NCBI GenBank assembly: GCA_020635855.1
Contig: JACJYZ010000004.1
Coordinates: forward strand, 248,001 to 312,000
Source of the DNA: Flavobacteriales bacterium
Lineage (GTDB): Bacteria > Bacteroidota > Bacteroidia > JACJYZ01
Reading direction: 5' to 3'
Length of the DNA: 64,000 bases
Both the position numbers and the translations under genes were made by a program. The notes beneath the pieces are model-generated. The model did no database searches and was not told the DNA's origin. It worked only from the letters and a program-made list of their open reading frames with translations. This document shows, one piece after another, positions 25,151 through 34,196 of the stretch; position 1 is the first letter of the stretch, and each line of letters starts with the position of its first letter.

Positions 25151-27400
25151 TCAACGAAGCAATTCAACCAATTTGCGCCTGAGTAGCTTTTCGTCAAATG
25201 GTTTCGAAATATAATCATCCATTCCCGCTTTCAGGCATTTTTCTCTTTCCTCGGGTGCGGCATGTGCAGTGATGGCCATAATAGGAAGGCTGTTCCATTT
25301 CCGCTCTTTATGTGAACGAATGGCGGCAGTAGCTTGGTAGCCGTCCATTTCCGGCATTTGAATATCCATCAGCACAGCATCATATTGGTCATCGTCAAGT
25401 GCATCCACGCCAAGCCTGCCGTTGTCGGCAAGGGTCACATCCATGCCCCACTTTGTCAGCACTTTTTTCGCCAGCATCTGGTTGATCTTGTTGTCTTCCA
25501 CCACAAGTACTTTCTTGCCTGCCAGCACCTGCATTTCTTCTTCATCACCCACACCGGGGGTTCGATTGCTGCTGCTGGAGGCCACTGCATTGACCCAGAT
25601 GTTGAACATGAATGTGCTGCCGATGCCTTCCTTGCTCTCAACATGGATGTCTCCCCCGAAAAGCTGCACCAGTTCCTTCGATATGGATAAACCCAGACCT
25701 GTTCCGCCATACTTGCGGGTGGTGTCGCTGGTGGCCTGCTCAAAACTGGAGAAGATAGACTCCAGTTTACTTTGCGGAATCCCGATACCGGTATCGATCA
25801 CTTGAAATGCCAGACAATACAGGTTATCCCTTTGGTCTTTGACATGGACAGCCAGTGACACGCCGCCTTTCTCAGTGAACTTGATGGCATTGCCGACAAG
25901 GTTCATCAAAACCTGGTTGAGCCGTACCCTGTCACTCAAAATCTGGAGAGGGACCTGTTCGGAACACTCTACGGTGAAATCAAGTCCTTTCTCCCTCGCC
26001 AGCACCAGCATGGTCTTCTCAATGGTATTCAGGAGGTCATCCAACCTGAAGGGGGCTTTCTCAAGCACAACCTTACCCGCTTCGATCTTGGAGAAATCCA
26101 ATACATCGTTGATGATTGTCAGCAGGTTTTCCGCCGACACGTTGATGGCCTGCACATATTCTTTCTGTTCCTGATTCAGTGGCGTGTCGCCCAGCAGACG
26201 GGACATGCCCATTACACCGTTCATCGGCGTACGGATCTCATGGCTCATGTTGGCCAGGAATGTTGATTTCGCCTGGGTGGCACTTTCGGCCTGTTCCTTG
26301 GCCACCTTGAGGGCTTCCTCTGCTTTCACGCGTTCGGTGATGTCGCGTGCCACTGCCTGGAATTCCACCACTTTTTTGTTTTCAATGGTGGCTTCCACGT
26401 TCTGGCCAATCCAAACATCCCTTCCATCTTTGGTACGGATCTGAAATTCGAAGTAGGTGGTCGTGGTGAGGGACAACAATTGTTTCTTGTAGAATGCTCC
26501 TACCCGTTCCCTCCAATCGTCGTGGATCAGGTCCAGGTAATTCATTCTCAATAATTCTTTATCTGTATACCCTGTAATGCGTTTTGCGATGGGGTTGAGA
26601 TAGGTGAAATAACCATTGAAGTCGGCCCGGTAGATCATGTCGTGCGCATTTTCCACGATCGTCCTGTACCGTTCTTCACTTTCCAGCAACGCTTCGTTAC
26701 CTCTTTGAACCGCCGTCATCATTTCATTAAAGCCTTCCACCAGAATACCTATTTCATCTTCTCCGTCCCTTTCAATGCGAATGGAATAATCCTTTTCCTT
26801 GGAAATTTTCCTGGCCACATTCGCCAGCCGCAAGATGGGGTGAGAGATCACACTCTGCAGCCGGAGCGATACAAAATACACCACCACAAGTGAAACGGAC
26901 AGAATTCCAAGGATGATAAAGAGGGAGCGGCGCAACAGGGCATGCAGTTGCCCCAGGTCTGACTGCAGGTACACGGTTGATACCCATTCATCGGATTCAT
27001 GGATGGGGATAAACACTTCCAAAGCATCATCGGTAAAACGGTGCCCCAGGTCTTCCGATTCAGGAAGGTGATCGGGTTCATCAAATCCCGGTTTCACATA
27101 TTTGCTGAAAACCTTTCCCGACCTGTCGTAAATAATGGCCAGGCGTATGTTTTCGTCAGCAGCGAGTGTTTTGAGCGATTGGTTACTGATCAGTGAATCG
27201 TCAAATAATACCGGTGAAGTATTGTTCTCTCCGATCACCTGCCCCATGATCATGATCTCACGCACCATTTCTTCCTTGGCACGGCTGTATTCAAACGACA
27301 GGTAGGCCGCACAGGAAAGGATCAAACTCAAACCACTGACCACCATACTGATCAGCAAAAGCTTATTCCGGATCGATATGTTGCGGAAATTAAGAGCCAT
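25151..27400 (-). CDS. Hybrid sensor histidine kinase with a YfiN-like CHASE8 sensor
   Basis: 749 residues. TM1 (about 12-32) and TM2 (about 158-180) flank a periplasmic segment resembling the CHASE8 domain of YfiN (REIMIMGQVIGENNTSPVLF). Next come HAMP (about 181-235), PAS (about 240-360), HisKA with H387 in FLANMSHEIRTP, HATPase_c (GNAIKFTEKGG, DTGIGIP, GGTGLGLSIS) and a C-terminal receiver (VVEDNKINQML, D679 in LMDIQMPEMDG). It overlaps yfiR upstream by 11 bp. In YfiBNR systems YfiR restrains the CHASE8-bearing cyclase YfiN; here a kinase holds that place. Confidence 0.92.
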   Translation of the reverse strand: MALNFRNISIRNKLLLISMVVSGLSLILSCAAYLSFEYSRAKEEMVREIMIMGQVIGENNTSPVLFDDSLISNQSLKTLAADENIRLAIIYDRSGKVFSKYVKPGFDEPDHLPESEDLGHRFTDDALEVFIPIHESDEWVSTVYLQSDLGQLHALLRRSLFIILGILSVSLVVVYFVSLRLQSVISHPILRLANVARKISKEKDYSIRIERDGEDEIGILVEGFNEMMTAVQRGNEALLESEERYRTIVENAHDMIYRADFNGYFTYLNPIAKRITGYTDKELLRMNYLDLIHDDWRERVGAFYKKQLLSLTTTTYFEFQIRTKDGRDVWIGQNVEATIENKKVVEFQAVARDITERVKAEEALKVAKEQAESATQAKSTFLANMSHEIRTPMNGVMGMSRLLGDTPLNQEQKEYVQAINVSAENLLTIINDVLDFSKIEAGKVVLEKAPFRLDDLLNTIEKTMLVLAREKGLDFTVECSEQVPLQILSDRVRLNQVLMNLVGNAIKFTEKGGVSLAVHVKDQRDNLYCLAFQVIDTGIGIPQSKLESIFSSFEQATSDTTRKYGGTGLGLSISKELVQLFGGDIHVESKEGIGSTFMFNIWVNAVASSSSNRTPGVGDEEEMQVLAGKKVLVVEDNKINQMLAKKVLTKWGMDVTLADNGRLGVDALDDDQYDAVLMDIQMPEMDGYQATAAIRSHKERKWNSLPIMAITAHAAPEEREKCLKAGMDDYISKPFDEKLLRRKLVELLR

Positions 27401-27953
27401 AAGGTTTGATGATCTTAGCCAGCATCAATAGTTTGGAACTGATGCGGATCTTTTTCTGATCCGCCGTGACCTTGTTGATTTGGAAGCCATATTTGGATTG
27501 CCTGTTGGAGAAATTAATGATGCCCCCCAGCTGACAGAACTCTTCGATTTCATCACCAACCGTCAGCACCGGTTTGTTTTTCACCATGTCCAGGATTTCC
27601 CTTATCCTCAGCCGTTCCGATCCTGAGACAAAGAGGATGTGACACTCCCCTACATCCCGCCATTGCTGGTAGCGTTTTACCTGCCATGTTCTGCCATTGG
27701 TGGTGCGCCCTTTAACAATGTTGTCAAGCACCTCTCCGAAAGGGTCATCACCCACCACAGCTATAATAATGGGAGATTCCGGGGTTTCAAAAGCCTTCTC
27801 AGGCCAATCCACAAATTTTCCGAAGTTAAAGAGGAAGGCGGCTTTGACCTCATATTCAGAATAGGTCTGCGCCTGCAAACGCTGGAAGAAAAGCATTCCA
27901 AAAAGACTCATCAGCAAGATGATCCGCATCCGGTATGTGGTGGTACGTATCAT
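27390..27953 (-). CDS. YfiR-family periplasmic protein
   Basis: 187 residues with a signal peptide (ILLMSLFGMLFFQRLQAQ) and the YfiR/DUF4154 start YSEYEVKAAFLFNFGKFVDWP. The segments CHILFVSGSERLR and PVLTVGDEIEEFCQLGG are also family-like. YfiR is the periplasmic inhibitor of the YfiN sensor. The ATG overlaps the end of the OmpA-like gene by 4 bp, and the 3' end overlaps the kinase gene by 11 bp, so the three are translationally coupled. Confidence 0.9.
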   Translation of the reverse strand: MIRTTTYRMRIILLMSLFGMLFFQRLQAQTYSEYEVKAAFLFNFGKFVDWPEKAFETPESPIIIAVVGDDPFGEVLDNIVKGRTTNGRTWQVKRYQQWRDVGECHILFVSGSERLRIREILDMVKNKPVLTVGDEIEEFCQLGGIINFSNRQSKYGFQINKVTADQKKIRISSKLLMLAKIIKPYGS

Positions 27954-30367
27954 TGCCTGTCCATGGGTTTTGTGGCAACCAGCGATATCACCGTTTTCCG
28001 GTTGGCTTCCCTGGCTTTGCCACTGGATTTGATCTCACCGTGCCAGGCCACCATGATCCGTTCCTTGGGTATTCCCAGATTAACAAGGAATTGCTGAACC
28101 GTTACCGATCTTTGGCGCGACAGTTCCTGGTTGGCTTCAGGTGTACCCACGTCATCCGTGTAGCCTTCCACCCGAATCAGGAAATCGGGATGGCTGACCA
28201 CAACCTTCACCAGTTTCTTGAGATCTTCCCTGTAATGATTGGATATCGTTGCCTGACCGGTTTCATAAAACACCGTGATCCGCGTGAGCCCGTCGTAGCG
28301 AACTTCCTCCACGTACCGTTCCGGATCATCGGCATCGAAAGGTGTGGTATAGATGGTATCCTCACCTATCACATATGGAATCAGCTTGTCGCCATACAGG
28401 TACTTGCTGTCAACGGGATCTCTCGATACAATTTCATCCACATGCTGCAATGCGATGCTGTCCGTGGTCTCGAAGATCTGGTCGATGGTAGCCAGCAAGG
28501 GTGAATAGCGCATGTCCTGCACATTCACGATGCTGCCGGAATCCTGCACCAATTGATCAACAGCCTCGTCCAGGCTGGAAAGCCCGGTGGAATCAATCTG
28601 ATTGATGAGTTTCTCCAAAAGATCCAGCAAAGGGTCATAGTCTTTGCTGTTATAGGTACTGTACTGCACGTCCATCGTGGAGGTATCGGGCAGATGCGTG
28701 CGAACATCATAAAAAGTATTGCGAATGGAGAGTTGCTCCCCGATGATCGTATCCTGCCGGTTCGGATCATCGGTGGATTTGATATCACTCAGGTGGATCT
28801 CCTGGTAAAGCTCATAAAAGTATTTCTGTTGCGGAACATAGATGTTGATCAGGTGAGGGGTATAGCCTTCGGCCTCCACCACCATGTCGTAGTTTTTCCC
28901 TGGCGGGAAGATCATCAGGTACTTTCCAGTTTTGGGATTCGGGTTGTACACGTAGTGTAGTTTCCTGTTGGTTTCACGATCAATCACGTTGATTTTCGCC
29001 GCCACCGGTTTGGCCGGATCGCCGGCGGTAATAACACCCCTGATCAGGGTGAGGGGGATTGATTCGGAAGGCATCCTCATGGAATAAAGGTCCAGGTCGC
29101 CGAATCCGCTGCGCCGGTTGGAAGCGAAGTATCCGTTGCGGCCATTGGCAGAAACCACAAAGTAAACATCATCGCCTGTGGAATTGATCGGGTAGCCCAG
29201 GTTCACCGGAACCGACCATTCGGTGTGCATTTTCTTGGCTTTGAAAACATCGTACCCACCCATTCCCCGATGGCCTTTTGAAGAGAAATACAAAGTCTTT
29301 TGATCTGGATGGATGAAGGGAGCATCCTCGTCTTCGGGTGTATTCACCATCGGGCCCAGGTTGATGGGTTTCGACCACTTGTCGTCTCCCAAACGCTCCA
29401 CCTTGTAAATGTCTTTGCCACCATAACCACCAGGCCTGTTGCTGGAGAAATAGATGGTGTTCTCATCGGGTGTGATGCTGGCACTTCCTTCCCAAAAATT
29501 GGAACTGATGTGGTTGATCTTTTCCGGTGCAGACCAGGTGGAATCCGCCTGTGCCACGCAGAGGTATATATTGCCGGCACGCCTGCTGCCTTTGTAGATC
29601 ATCAGTTTCTGACCATCGGCGTACATACCCACGGATCCGAAATTGCCTTTTTCATTCCCATCAAACTGAAGCAGGGAAGGAACCGACCAGGTGGAGTCTT
29701 TTCGATATGAAATGTAGATCCTTTCGTCTTGTTGTTCCTTGGAAAACTTGTCCATGATGGACTGTCTTTCTGTGGCTGTAAAGATCAGGATACGCTCATC
29801 TGCGGAGATCACCGGACTGTGTTCCGCCCAGGGAGAATTAACCACCAAGCCCAGGTTCTTCACCTCAACAGCCACCGAATCAGCGATCAGATCTATGGCT
29901 GCTTCAGTTGTGTTGATGTGTTTCCAGATGAATTCCTTCTTGCCCTTGTCCGCATCTTCGGGAAGTCCGCTCATGTATGACTGGTAACATTCCATGGCCT
30001 TGGAAAACTTCTGCTGGTAGTGATACAGTTCACCCAGGTACACCCACGCTTCGGCCGGCACATTGTCGCCGATATGTTTCACCGCTTTCTCCAGGTAAGG
30101 GATGGCTTTTTCTTTTTCAAGCTCCGACTTGTTATAACATAGACCTATCTGGTAACAGAAGAGCGGATCGTTCTTGATGGTTTTGTCCTGAATACGCTTG
30201 AAGAGCGGGAGCGCTTCCGCATACTCACCTTTGTCAAAGGCAACCCTGGCATCTTTCAGCAGCTTTTCGTCCTGACCGTTTTGGGCAAAGACAGGAGCAC
30301 ACAGTAACATGCATCCATATGCCACTGCCATCAGGCGTAAAAGAAACAACTTGGGATTCGGGGTCAT
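27950..30367 (-). CDS. PorE-like OmpA-family protein (TPR, beta-propeller, OmpA_C)
   Basis: 805 residues with a signal peptide. An N-terminal TPR-like region (about 30-150, DARVAFDKGEYAEALPLFKR) is followed by PD40-type propeller repeats (about 180-430, such as YFSSNRPGGYGGKDIYKVER and YFSSKGHRGMGGYDVFKAKK). A carboxypeptidase-regulatory-like domain (about 440-530) and a C-terminal OmpA peptidoglycan-binding domain (about 690-805, VEGYTDDVGTPEANQELSRQR) complete it. This is the PorE layout of T9SS-bearing bacteria. In this operon with yfiR and a CHASE8 kinase it may act like the OmpA-domain protein YfiB, sequestering YfiR. It lies 20 bp downstream of the NtrC-type regulator gene. Confidence 0.88.
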   Translation of the reverse strand: MTPNPKLFLLRLMAVAYGCMLLCAPVFAQNGQDEKLLKDARVAFDKGEYAEALPLFKRIQDKTIKNDPLFCYQIGLCYNKSELEKEKAIPYLEKAVKHIGDNVPAEAWVYLGELYHYQQKFSKAMECYQSYMSGLPEDADKGKKEFIWKHINTTEAAIDLIADSVAVEVKNLGLVVNSPWAEHSPVISADERILIFTATERQSIMDKFSKEQQDERIYISYRKDSTWSVPSLLQFDGNEKGNFGSVGMYADGQKLMIYKGSRRAGNIYLCVAQADSTWSAPEKINHISSNFWEGSASITPDENTIYFSSNRPGGYGGKDIYKVERLGDDKWSKPINLGPMVNTPEDEDAPFIHPDQKTLYFSSKGHRGMGGYDVFKAKKMHTEWSVPVNLGYPINSTGDDVYFVVSANGRNGYFASNRRSGFGDLDLYSMRMPSESIPLTLIRGVITAGDPAKPVAAKINVIDRETNRKLHYVYNPNPKTGKYLMIFPPGKNYDMVVEAEGYTPHLINIYVPQQKYFYELYQEIHLSDIKSTDDPNRQDTIIGEQLSIRNTFYDVRTHLPDTSTMDVQYSTYNSKDYDPLLDLLEKLINQIDSTGLSSLDEAVDQLVQDSGSIVNVQDMRYSPLLATIDQIFETTDSIALQHVDEIVSRDPVDSKYLYGDKLIPYVIGEDTIYTTPFDADDPERYVEEVRYDGLTRITVFYETGQATISNHYREDLKKLVKVVVSHPDFLIRVEGYTDDVGTPEANQELSRQRSVTVQQFLVNLGIPKERIMVAWHGEIKSSGKAREANRKTVISLVATKPMDRQ

Positions 30368-30387
30368 GCAGAGGGTGGGATGGGGCT

Positions 30388-31737
30388 TTAGTGCTGGGAT
30401 GATTTTTCAGCCTGTAACATACGATACAGGGTTGATTTACCAATGTCCAGTTTTTTGGCTACAAGCAATACATTTTGATCATAGCGTTCAAGGTAATGCT
30501 TTATGATCATTTCCGTGTATTGCTTAAGCGTCATATTATCTTCCAATAATGATTTCGGAGAACGCATGGCATCCAGGTTCAGGTCCGATGCTTCCAGTAC
30601 ATCTCCATTGCTCATGACCGCAGCCAATTCAACGGAAGCCTTTAATTCACGGATGTTACCCGGGAACCCGTATGCCATTAGTTTTTGTTGTGCTTCCGGA
30701 GAAATGGTCATTTTCTTCAGGTTGTTTTCCTTGCAAAAGGTATCCAGGTAATGGCGCGCGATCAATATGATATCATTTCCCCTATCCCGCAAAGGAGGTA
30801 ACTGAACGGGTAAGCCCAGAAGCCGGTAAAACAAATCTTCCCGGAAGCGCCCTGCCTTCACCTCTTCGAGCAGGTTCCGGTGGGTGGCCACCAGCACACG
30901 TACATCCACTTTCACTACTTCATTGCCACCTATGCGTGTGATCTCTTTTTCCTGGAGTACCCTCAACAACTTCGCCTGCATGTTCAGGTCCATCTCTCCG
31001 ATCTCATCCAGGAAGATGGTACCCTGATGGGCTTCTTCAAATTTACCGATCCGCCTGGTATGTGCACCTGTAAAGGAGCCTTTCTCATGGCCGAACAATT
31101 CGCTTTCCATCAGATCCGCGGGGATTGCGGTCACATTCACCGCAACAAACGGTTTCTTTTTGCGGGAAGAATTATAGTGGATGGCTTTTGCAACCAATTC
31201 CTTTCCCGTTCCGGTTTCGCCGGTGATGGAAACCGTGATGTTGGTTTCCGCAGCTTTCTTAATCAATTGATGGATTTTGTGAATGGCGTCGCTGTCGCCA
31301 ATGATGTTCTTATCCGCCACATATTTCTTCTCCACCTCTTCCTGAAGGTGATGTACCTGTTCCAATAATTCCTGCTTTTGGGAAATGTTGGATAACGTGA
31401 TCCACAAACGATCCTTGGTGGAATCATCTTTCACCACATAATCAAACGCCCCGCTTCTCAGCAGTGAAACAGCGGTTGAAATATCTTCCTGGGCGGATAC
31501 GATCACCACATCCGTTTCCGGGCTGGTAGAACGAATACGTTCAAGGATCTGTGCACCTGTGGTACCGGGCAGGTTATAATCAAGCGTGACCACCTCAGGT
31601 TTTTTCGGAAGTGCCTTATATAAGGAAGGCGCGTCATGAAAGATCGTTACCTCATGATCGGGATTCAGCAGAATCAAATGCTGAAGGAACCGTGCGTAGA
31701 CGGGATCGTCTTCTACAATGAAAATTCTCATAACCAA
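30388..31737 (-). CDS. Sigma-54-dependent response regulator (NtrC family)
   Basis: 449 residues. The receiver domain has the acidic pocket EDD and phospho-acceptor D53 (VVTLDYNLPGTTG). The AAA+ domain has Walker A GETGTGKE (about 173-180), the sigma-54 contact loop GSFTGA (about 220-225), Walker B FLDEIGEMD, and a Fis-type HTH at the C-terminus (LLVAKKLDIGKSTLYRML). It activates sigma-54 promoters when phosphorylated. It is the first gene of the operon with the OmpA-like, YfiR, kinase and Hpt genes and a natural end point for that relay. Inverted repeats upstream of it may be its own binding sites. Confidence 0.92.
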   Translation of the reverse strand: MVMRIFIVEDDPVYARFLQHLILLNPDHEVTIFHDAPSLYKALPKKPEVVTLDYNLPGTTGAQILERIRSTSPETDVVIVSAQEDISTAVSLLRSGAFDYVVKDDSTKDRLWITLSNISQKQELLEQVHHLQEEVEKKYVADKNIIGDSDAIHKIHQLIKKAAETNITVSITGETGTGKELVAKAIHYNSSRKKKPFVAVNVTAIPADLMESELFGHEKGSFTGAHTRRIGKFEEAHQGTIFLDEIGEMDLNMQAKLLRVLQEKEITRIGGNEVVKVDVRVLVATHRNLLEEVKAGRFREDLFYRLLGLPVQLPPLRDRGNDIILIARHYLDTFCKENNLKKMTISPEAQQKLMAYGFPGNIRELKASVELAAVMSNGDVLEASDLNLDAMRSPKSLLEDNMTLKQYTEMIIKHYLERYDQNVLLVAKKLDIGKSTLYRMLQAEKSSQH

Positions 31738-31823
31738 AAATGAAATGGTTCGGGAGTAGCCCTTGCCCTTTGTCCATTTCTACGCAAAAAGGGCATCCGG
31801 GTTTCCCATACCGGTAAAATGCG

Positions 31824-31836
31824 TCCCAATTTGGGA
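31824..31836. promoter_or_regulatory. Palindrome TCCCAA-T-TTGGGA upstream of the NtrC-type gene
   Basis: A perfect 6-bp inverted repeat with a 1-nt centre, 87 bp upstream of the regulator ATG. A related TTTCCCA at 31803-31809 and TGGGAAA at 31832-31838 form a second, wider inverted pair. The position suits an activator-binding site between two divergent genes, but the site is not recognised. Confidence 0.35.
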
Positions 31837-31902
31837 AATATTTTCAACCGTGCCAAAATTTTTACCATTGATTTTCAGATAGTTACAACCTTTTTCGGGG
31901 CT

Positions 31903-31919
31903 TGGCATCATTCTTCGCT
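31903..31919 (+). promoter_or_regulatory. Weak sigma-54-like promoter (TGGCAT ... TTCGC)
   Basis: TGGCATCATTCTTCGCT resembles the -24/-12 consensus TGGCAC-N5-TTGC but has one extra base and one mismatch. It lies about 50 bp before the small gene at 31965 and next to the gene for a sigma-54 activator. Suggestive only. Confidence 0.2.
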
Positions 31920-31964
31920 ATGGGTATGGCACACAGCGATAACAACCTAAAAAAATATACGATC

Positions 31965-32174
31965 ATGAGCCACAAACAAATCATACTGAAAGTCCTGATG
32001 CGCTACCAGAACCTGCTTCATGAAAGCACCATCCAAAAGACACTTGTAGATGTTTTAAAGGATAAAGGACTCAGAGAATCTTTCGCAGAAGACCTCTGCC
32101 ACGAGATCAGCATCAACATGGAATCTGAACAAAGGCAAGTTGTTTCGACGGTAAACAGAATCTGCCTGAACTAG
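31965..32174 (+). CDS. Small hypothetical protein (69 residues)
   Basis: Begins MSHKQIILKVLMRYQNLL. Soluble and helical (LLHESTIQKTLVDVLKDKGL), with one acidic patch (RESFAEDLCHEI). No family recognised. The open frame reaches back to a TTG at 31902, but that would place the sigma-54-like sequence inside the gene, so I prefer the ATG at 31965. A strong terminator at 32277-32308 ends this unit. Divergent from the NtrC-type regulator and possibly its target. Confidence 0.5.
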   Translation: MSHKQIILKVLMRYQNLLHESTIQKTLVDVLKDKGLRESFAEDLCHEISINMESEQRQVVSTVNRICLN

Positions 32175-32276
32175 AAAACGTTCTCCCAGTGCCCGGCTAC
32201 AGCTAGTCCCAATGACCTTCCTTAACCATGCCCAAGCTCGCCGGGCACTTACCTCTTACTTTGCTCCAGTTCTCCC

Positions 32277-32308
32277 GGGCCCATCCTCACGGATGGGCCT
32301 CTCCTTTT
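32277..32308 (+). terminator. Rho-independent terminator before the cysteine desulfurase gene
   Basis: A ten-pair stem (GGGCCCATCC / GGATGGGCCT, one G-T pair) with a TCAC loop, followed by a T-rich CTCCTTTTAT. It separates the small gene at 31965 from the cysteine desulfurase transcript. Confidence 0.75.
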
Positions 32309-32329
32309 ATGGTCCTTGGCGAGTTTGTG

Positions 32330-32337
32330 TACTTTTG
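32330..32337 (+). promoter_or_regulatory. Candidate -7 element (TACTTTTG) for the cysteine desulfurase
   Basis: It fits TAnnTTTG and ends only 5 nt before the ATG at 32343, so the mRNA would be leaderless or nearly so. No clear -33 box is visible because the upstream sequence is the terminator. Confidence 0.42.
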
Positions 32338-32342
32338 CACAC

Positions 32343-33512
32343 ATGGCCGGAGTCAATCCGATATACCTCGACTACAACGCAACCACACCGGTGGCACCGG
32401 AAGTACTGGATGCCATGCTTCCGTTTTTCACCGATACATTCGGGAATGCCGCCAGCAGAACCCATCGTTGGGGATGGGTGGCTGAGAAAGCGGTTGAAGA
32501 AGCCCGCACACAAGTTGCCACCATGCTGAACTGCGAACCGCAGGAAATCATCTTTACATCGGGCGCCACCGAATCACTCAACCTCGCCATCCAGGGGGTT
32601 GTTCGTGCCTATGCATCCAAAGGTAACCACCTGGTGGTTCTGACCACCGAACATGCTGCCGTACTGGACACATGCAGGTTCCTTGAATCCACCGGTTTTG
32701 AAATCACCTGGTTGCCTGTGAACAGAAACGGACAGGCGGACCTGCAACTATTGGAGGAATCCATCCGCCCGGATACCGTACTCGTTTGTGCCATGCATGC
32801 CAACAATGAAACCGGTGTGATATCAGATATTTCTTCAATTGCCCGCATTGTTCACGAAAAAGGTAGTTTGCTGTGTTCGGATACCACCCAGTCTGTGGGA
32901 AAGATTCCTTTGGATGTGAAGGCAAACGGTATGGACCTGGCTACAATCTCCGCACATAAAATATATGGGCCAAAAGGGATCGGTGCCCTCTACATCGGTA
33001 GGAAAAACCCCAGGGTAACACTCAAACCACTGTTACACGGAGGAGGCCATGAACGCGGTTTGCGATCCGGAACATTGAATGTACCTGGTATCATCGGATT
33101 GGGGAAAGCATGCCAGCTTGCGACGGACTTTATGCAAACAAATGGAACCCGGCTGAGGATGATGCGCGACCGATTGGAAAATGAACTGCTCTCCCTCGGA
33201 ATTGTTTCCATCAACGGAAAACGTGCCGACAGACTGCCGCAGGTATCCAACTTTGCGGTGGAAGGTCTCCAGGCTGATCGGTTGATCAAGGCGCTGCCTC
33301 ATATCGGCATGGCTACCGGTTCGGCATGTACATCCGCTTCACCCAAACCTTCACATGTGCTAACAGCCATGGGAATGAATGAAAGGGAGGCCCGATCGTC
33401 AGTAAGGATCAGCCTGGGAAATCCCACCACCGAAGCCGAACTTGAAATTGTTATCCGCGATCTGAAATCCACCCTTCTGAAACTCACCAACCATGAAAAC
33501 CCGATCGGATAA
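32343..33512 (+). CDS. Cysteine desulfurase, NifS/IscS family
   Basis: 389 residues. A PLP-dependent enzyme that mobilises sulfur from cysteine for Fe-S clusters or tRNA thiolation. Family features: PIYLDYNATTPVAPEVLDAM, the TSGATESLNLAIQG cofactor loop, the PLP lysine in TISAHKIYGPKGIGALYIG, and the persulfide cysteine loop TGSACTSASPKPSHVL. The start at 32343 gives the usual N-terminus; a 9-codon extension to 32316 is unlikely. It overlaps engB by 20 bp. No scaffold (iscU/sufU) gene is adjacent, so I leave the symbol blank. Confidence 0.92.
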   Translation: MAGVNPIYLDYNATTPVAPEVLDAMLPFFTDTFGNAASRTHRWGWVAEKAVEEARTQVATMLNCEPQEIIFTSGATESLNLAIQGVVRAYASKGNHLVVLTTEHAAVLDTCRFLESTGFEITWLPVNRNGQADLQLLEESIRPDTVLVCAMHANNETGVISDISSIARIVHEKGSLLCSDTTQSVGKIPLDVKANGMDLATISAHKIYGPKGIGALYIGRKNPRVTLKPLLHGGGHERGLRSGTLNVPGIIGLGKACQLATDFMQTNGTRLRMMRDRLENELLSLGIVSINGKRADRLPQVSNFAVEGLQADRLIKALPHIGMATGSACTSASPKPSHVLTAMGMNEREARSSVRISLGNPTTEAELEIVIRDLKSTLLKLTNHENPIG

Positions 33513-34119
33513 TAAAGAAGTGATCAGGGAGGTGGCTTTTGTGAAAAGCAGCAGCCACGTAAATCAGTGTCCGGACACACATCAACCTGAATTTGCTTTC
33601 ATCGGAAGATCCAACGTTGGGAAATCATCATTGATCAATATGATCTGCGGGAGAAAGAACCTGGCCAAAACCTCAGGGAAACCGGGAAAGACCAAACTGA
33701 TCAATCACTTTCTCATCAACAACGAATGGTTCCTGGTAGACCTTCCTGGATACGGGTATGCCAGCGTAAGCAAAAAAGAACGTAACGCCTGGCCGGTTAT
33801 GATCAACAAATACCTGGGCGAACGCGAAAACCTTTGCAACCTTTTCGTGCTGATTGATTCACGCATATCTCCGCAAGCCATCGACCTTGAATTCATTCAT
33901 TCGGTGGGAGAAGCCGGTATTCCCATGTCGTTGGTATTTACCAAGGCGGATAAACTCAAACCGGCAGAACTCAAGCGCAATGTGCACACCTTCCTGCAAA
34001 CGATGAAGCAGACCTGGGAACAGCTACCACCGCATTTCATCACCTCTTCCCAAAACGGGACAGGCCGGAATGAACTGCTCACGTATGTAGACAGCGTGGT
34101 GCAGGATATGGCCGGATAA
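33493..34119 (+). CDS. engB: Ribosome biogenesis GTP-binding protein EngB/YsxC
   Basis: 208 residues. G1 is GRSNVGKSS, G3 is DLPGYG, G4 is TKAD, in the order and spacing of the TrmE-Era-EngA-EngB group, with the family start EVAFVKSSSHVNQCP. EngB is needed for assembly of the large ribosomal subunit. It overlaps the cysteine desulfurase gene by 20 bp, so the pair is probably co-translated. A GC-rich hairpin spans its stop codon. Confidence 0.95.
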   Translation: MKTRSDNKEVIREVAFVKSSSHVNQCPDTHQPEFAFIGRSNVGKSSLINMICGRKNLAKTSGKPGKTKLINHFLINNEWFLVDLPGYGYASVSKKERNAWPVMINKYLGERENLCNLFVLIDSRISPQAIDLEFIHSVGEAGIPMSLVFTKADKLKPAELKRNVHTFLQTMKQTWEQLPPHFITSSQNGTGRNELLTYVDSVVQDMAG

Positions 34120-34134
34120 CCCCCCGGCCATTTG
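34108..34134 (+). terminator. Weak terminator-like hairpin at the engB stop
   Basis: A perfect 8-bp stem (ATGGCCGG / CCGGCCAT) whose 8-nt loop contains the TAA stop. Only three T's follow, so intrinsic termination would be weak. Confidence 0.35.
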
Positions 34135-34196
34135 ATATGTAACCCGGTATTTCTACATTTACAACATCAAGTTGTGTATCTCTGTATTCCTGACCC

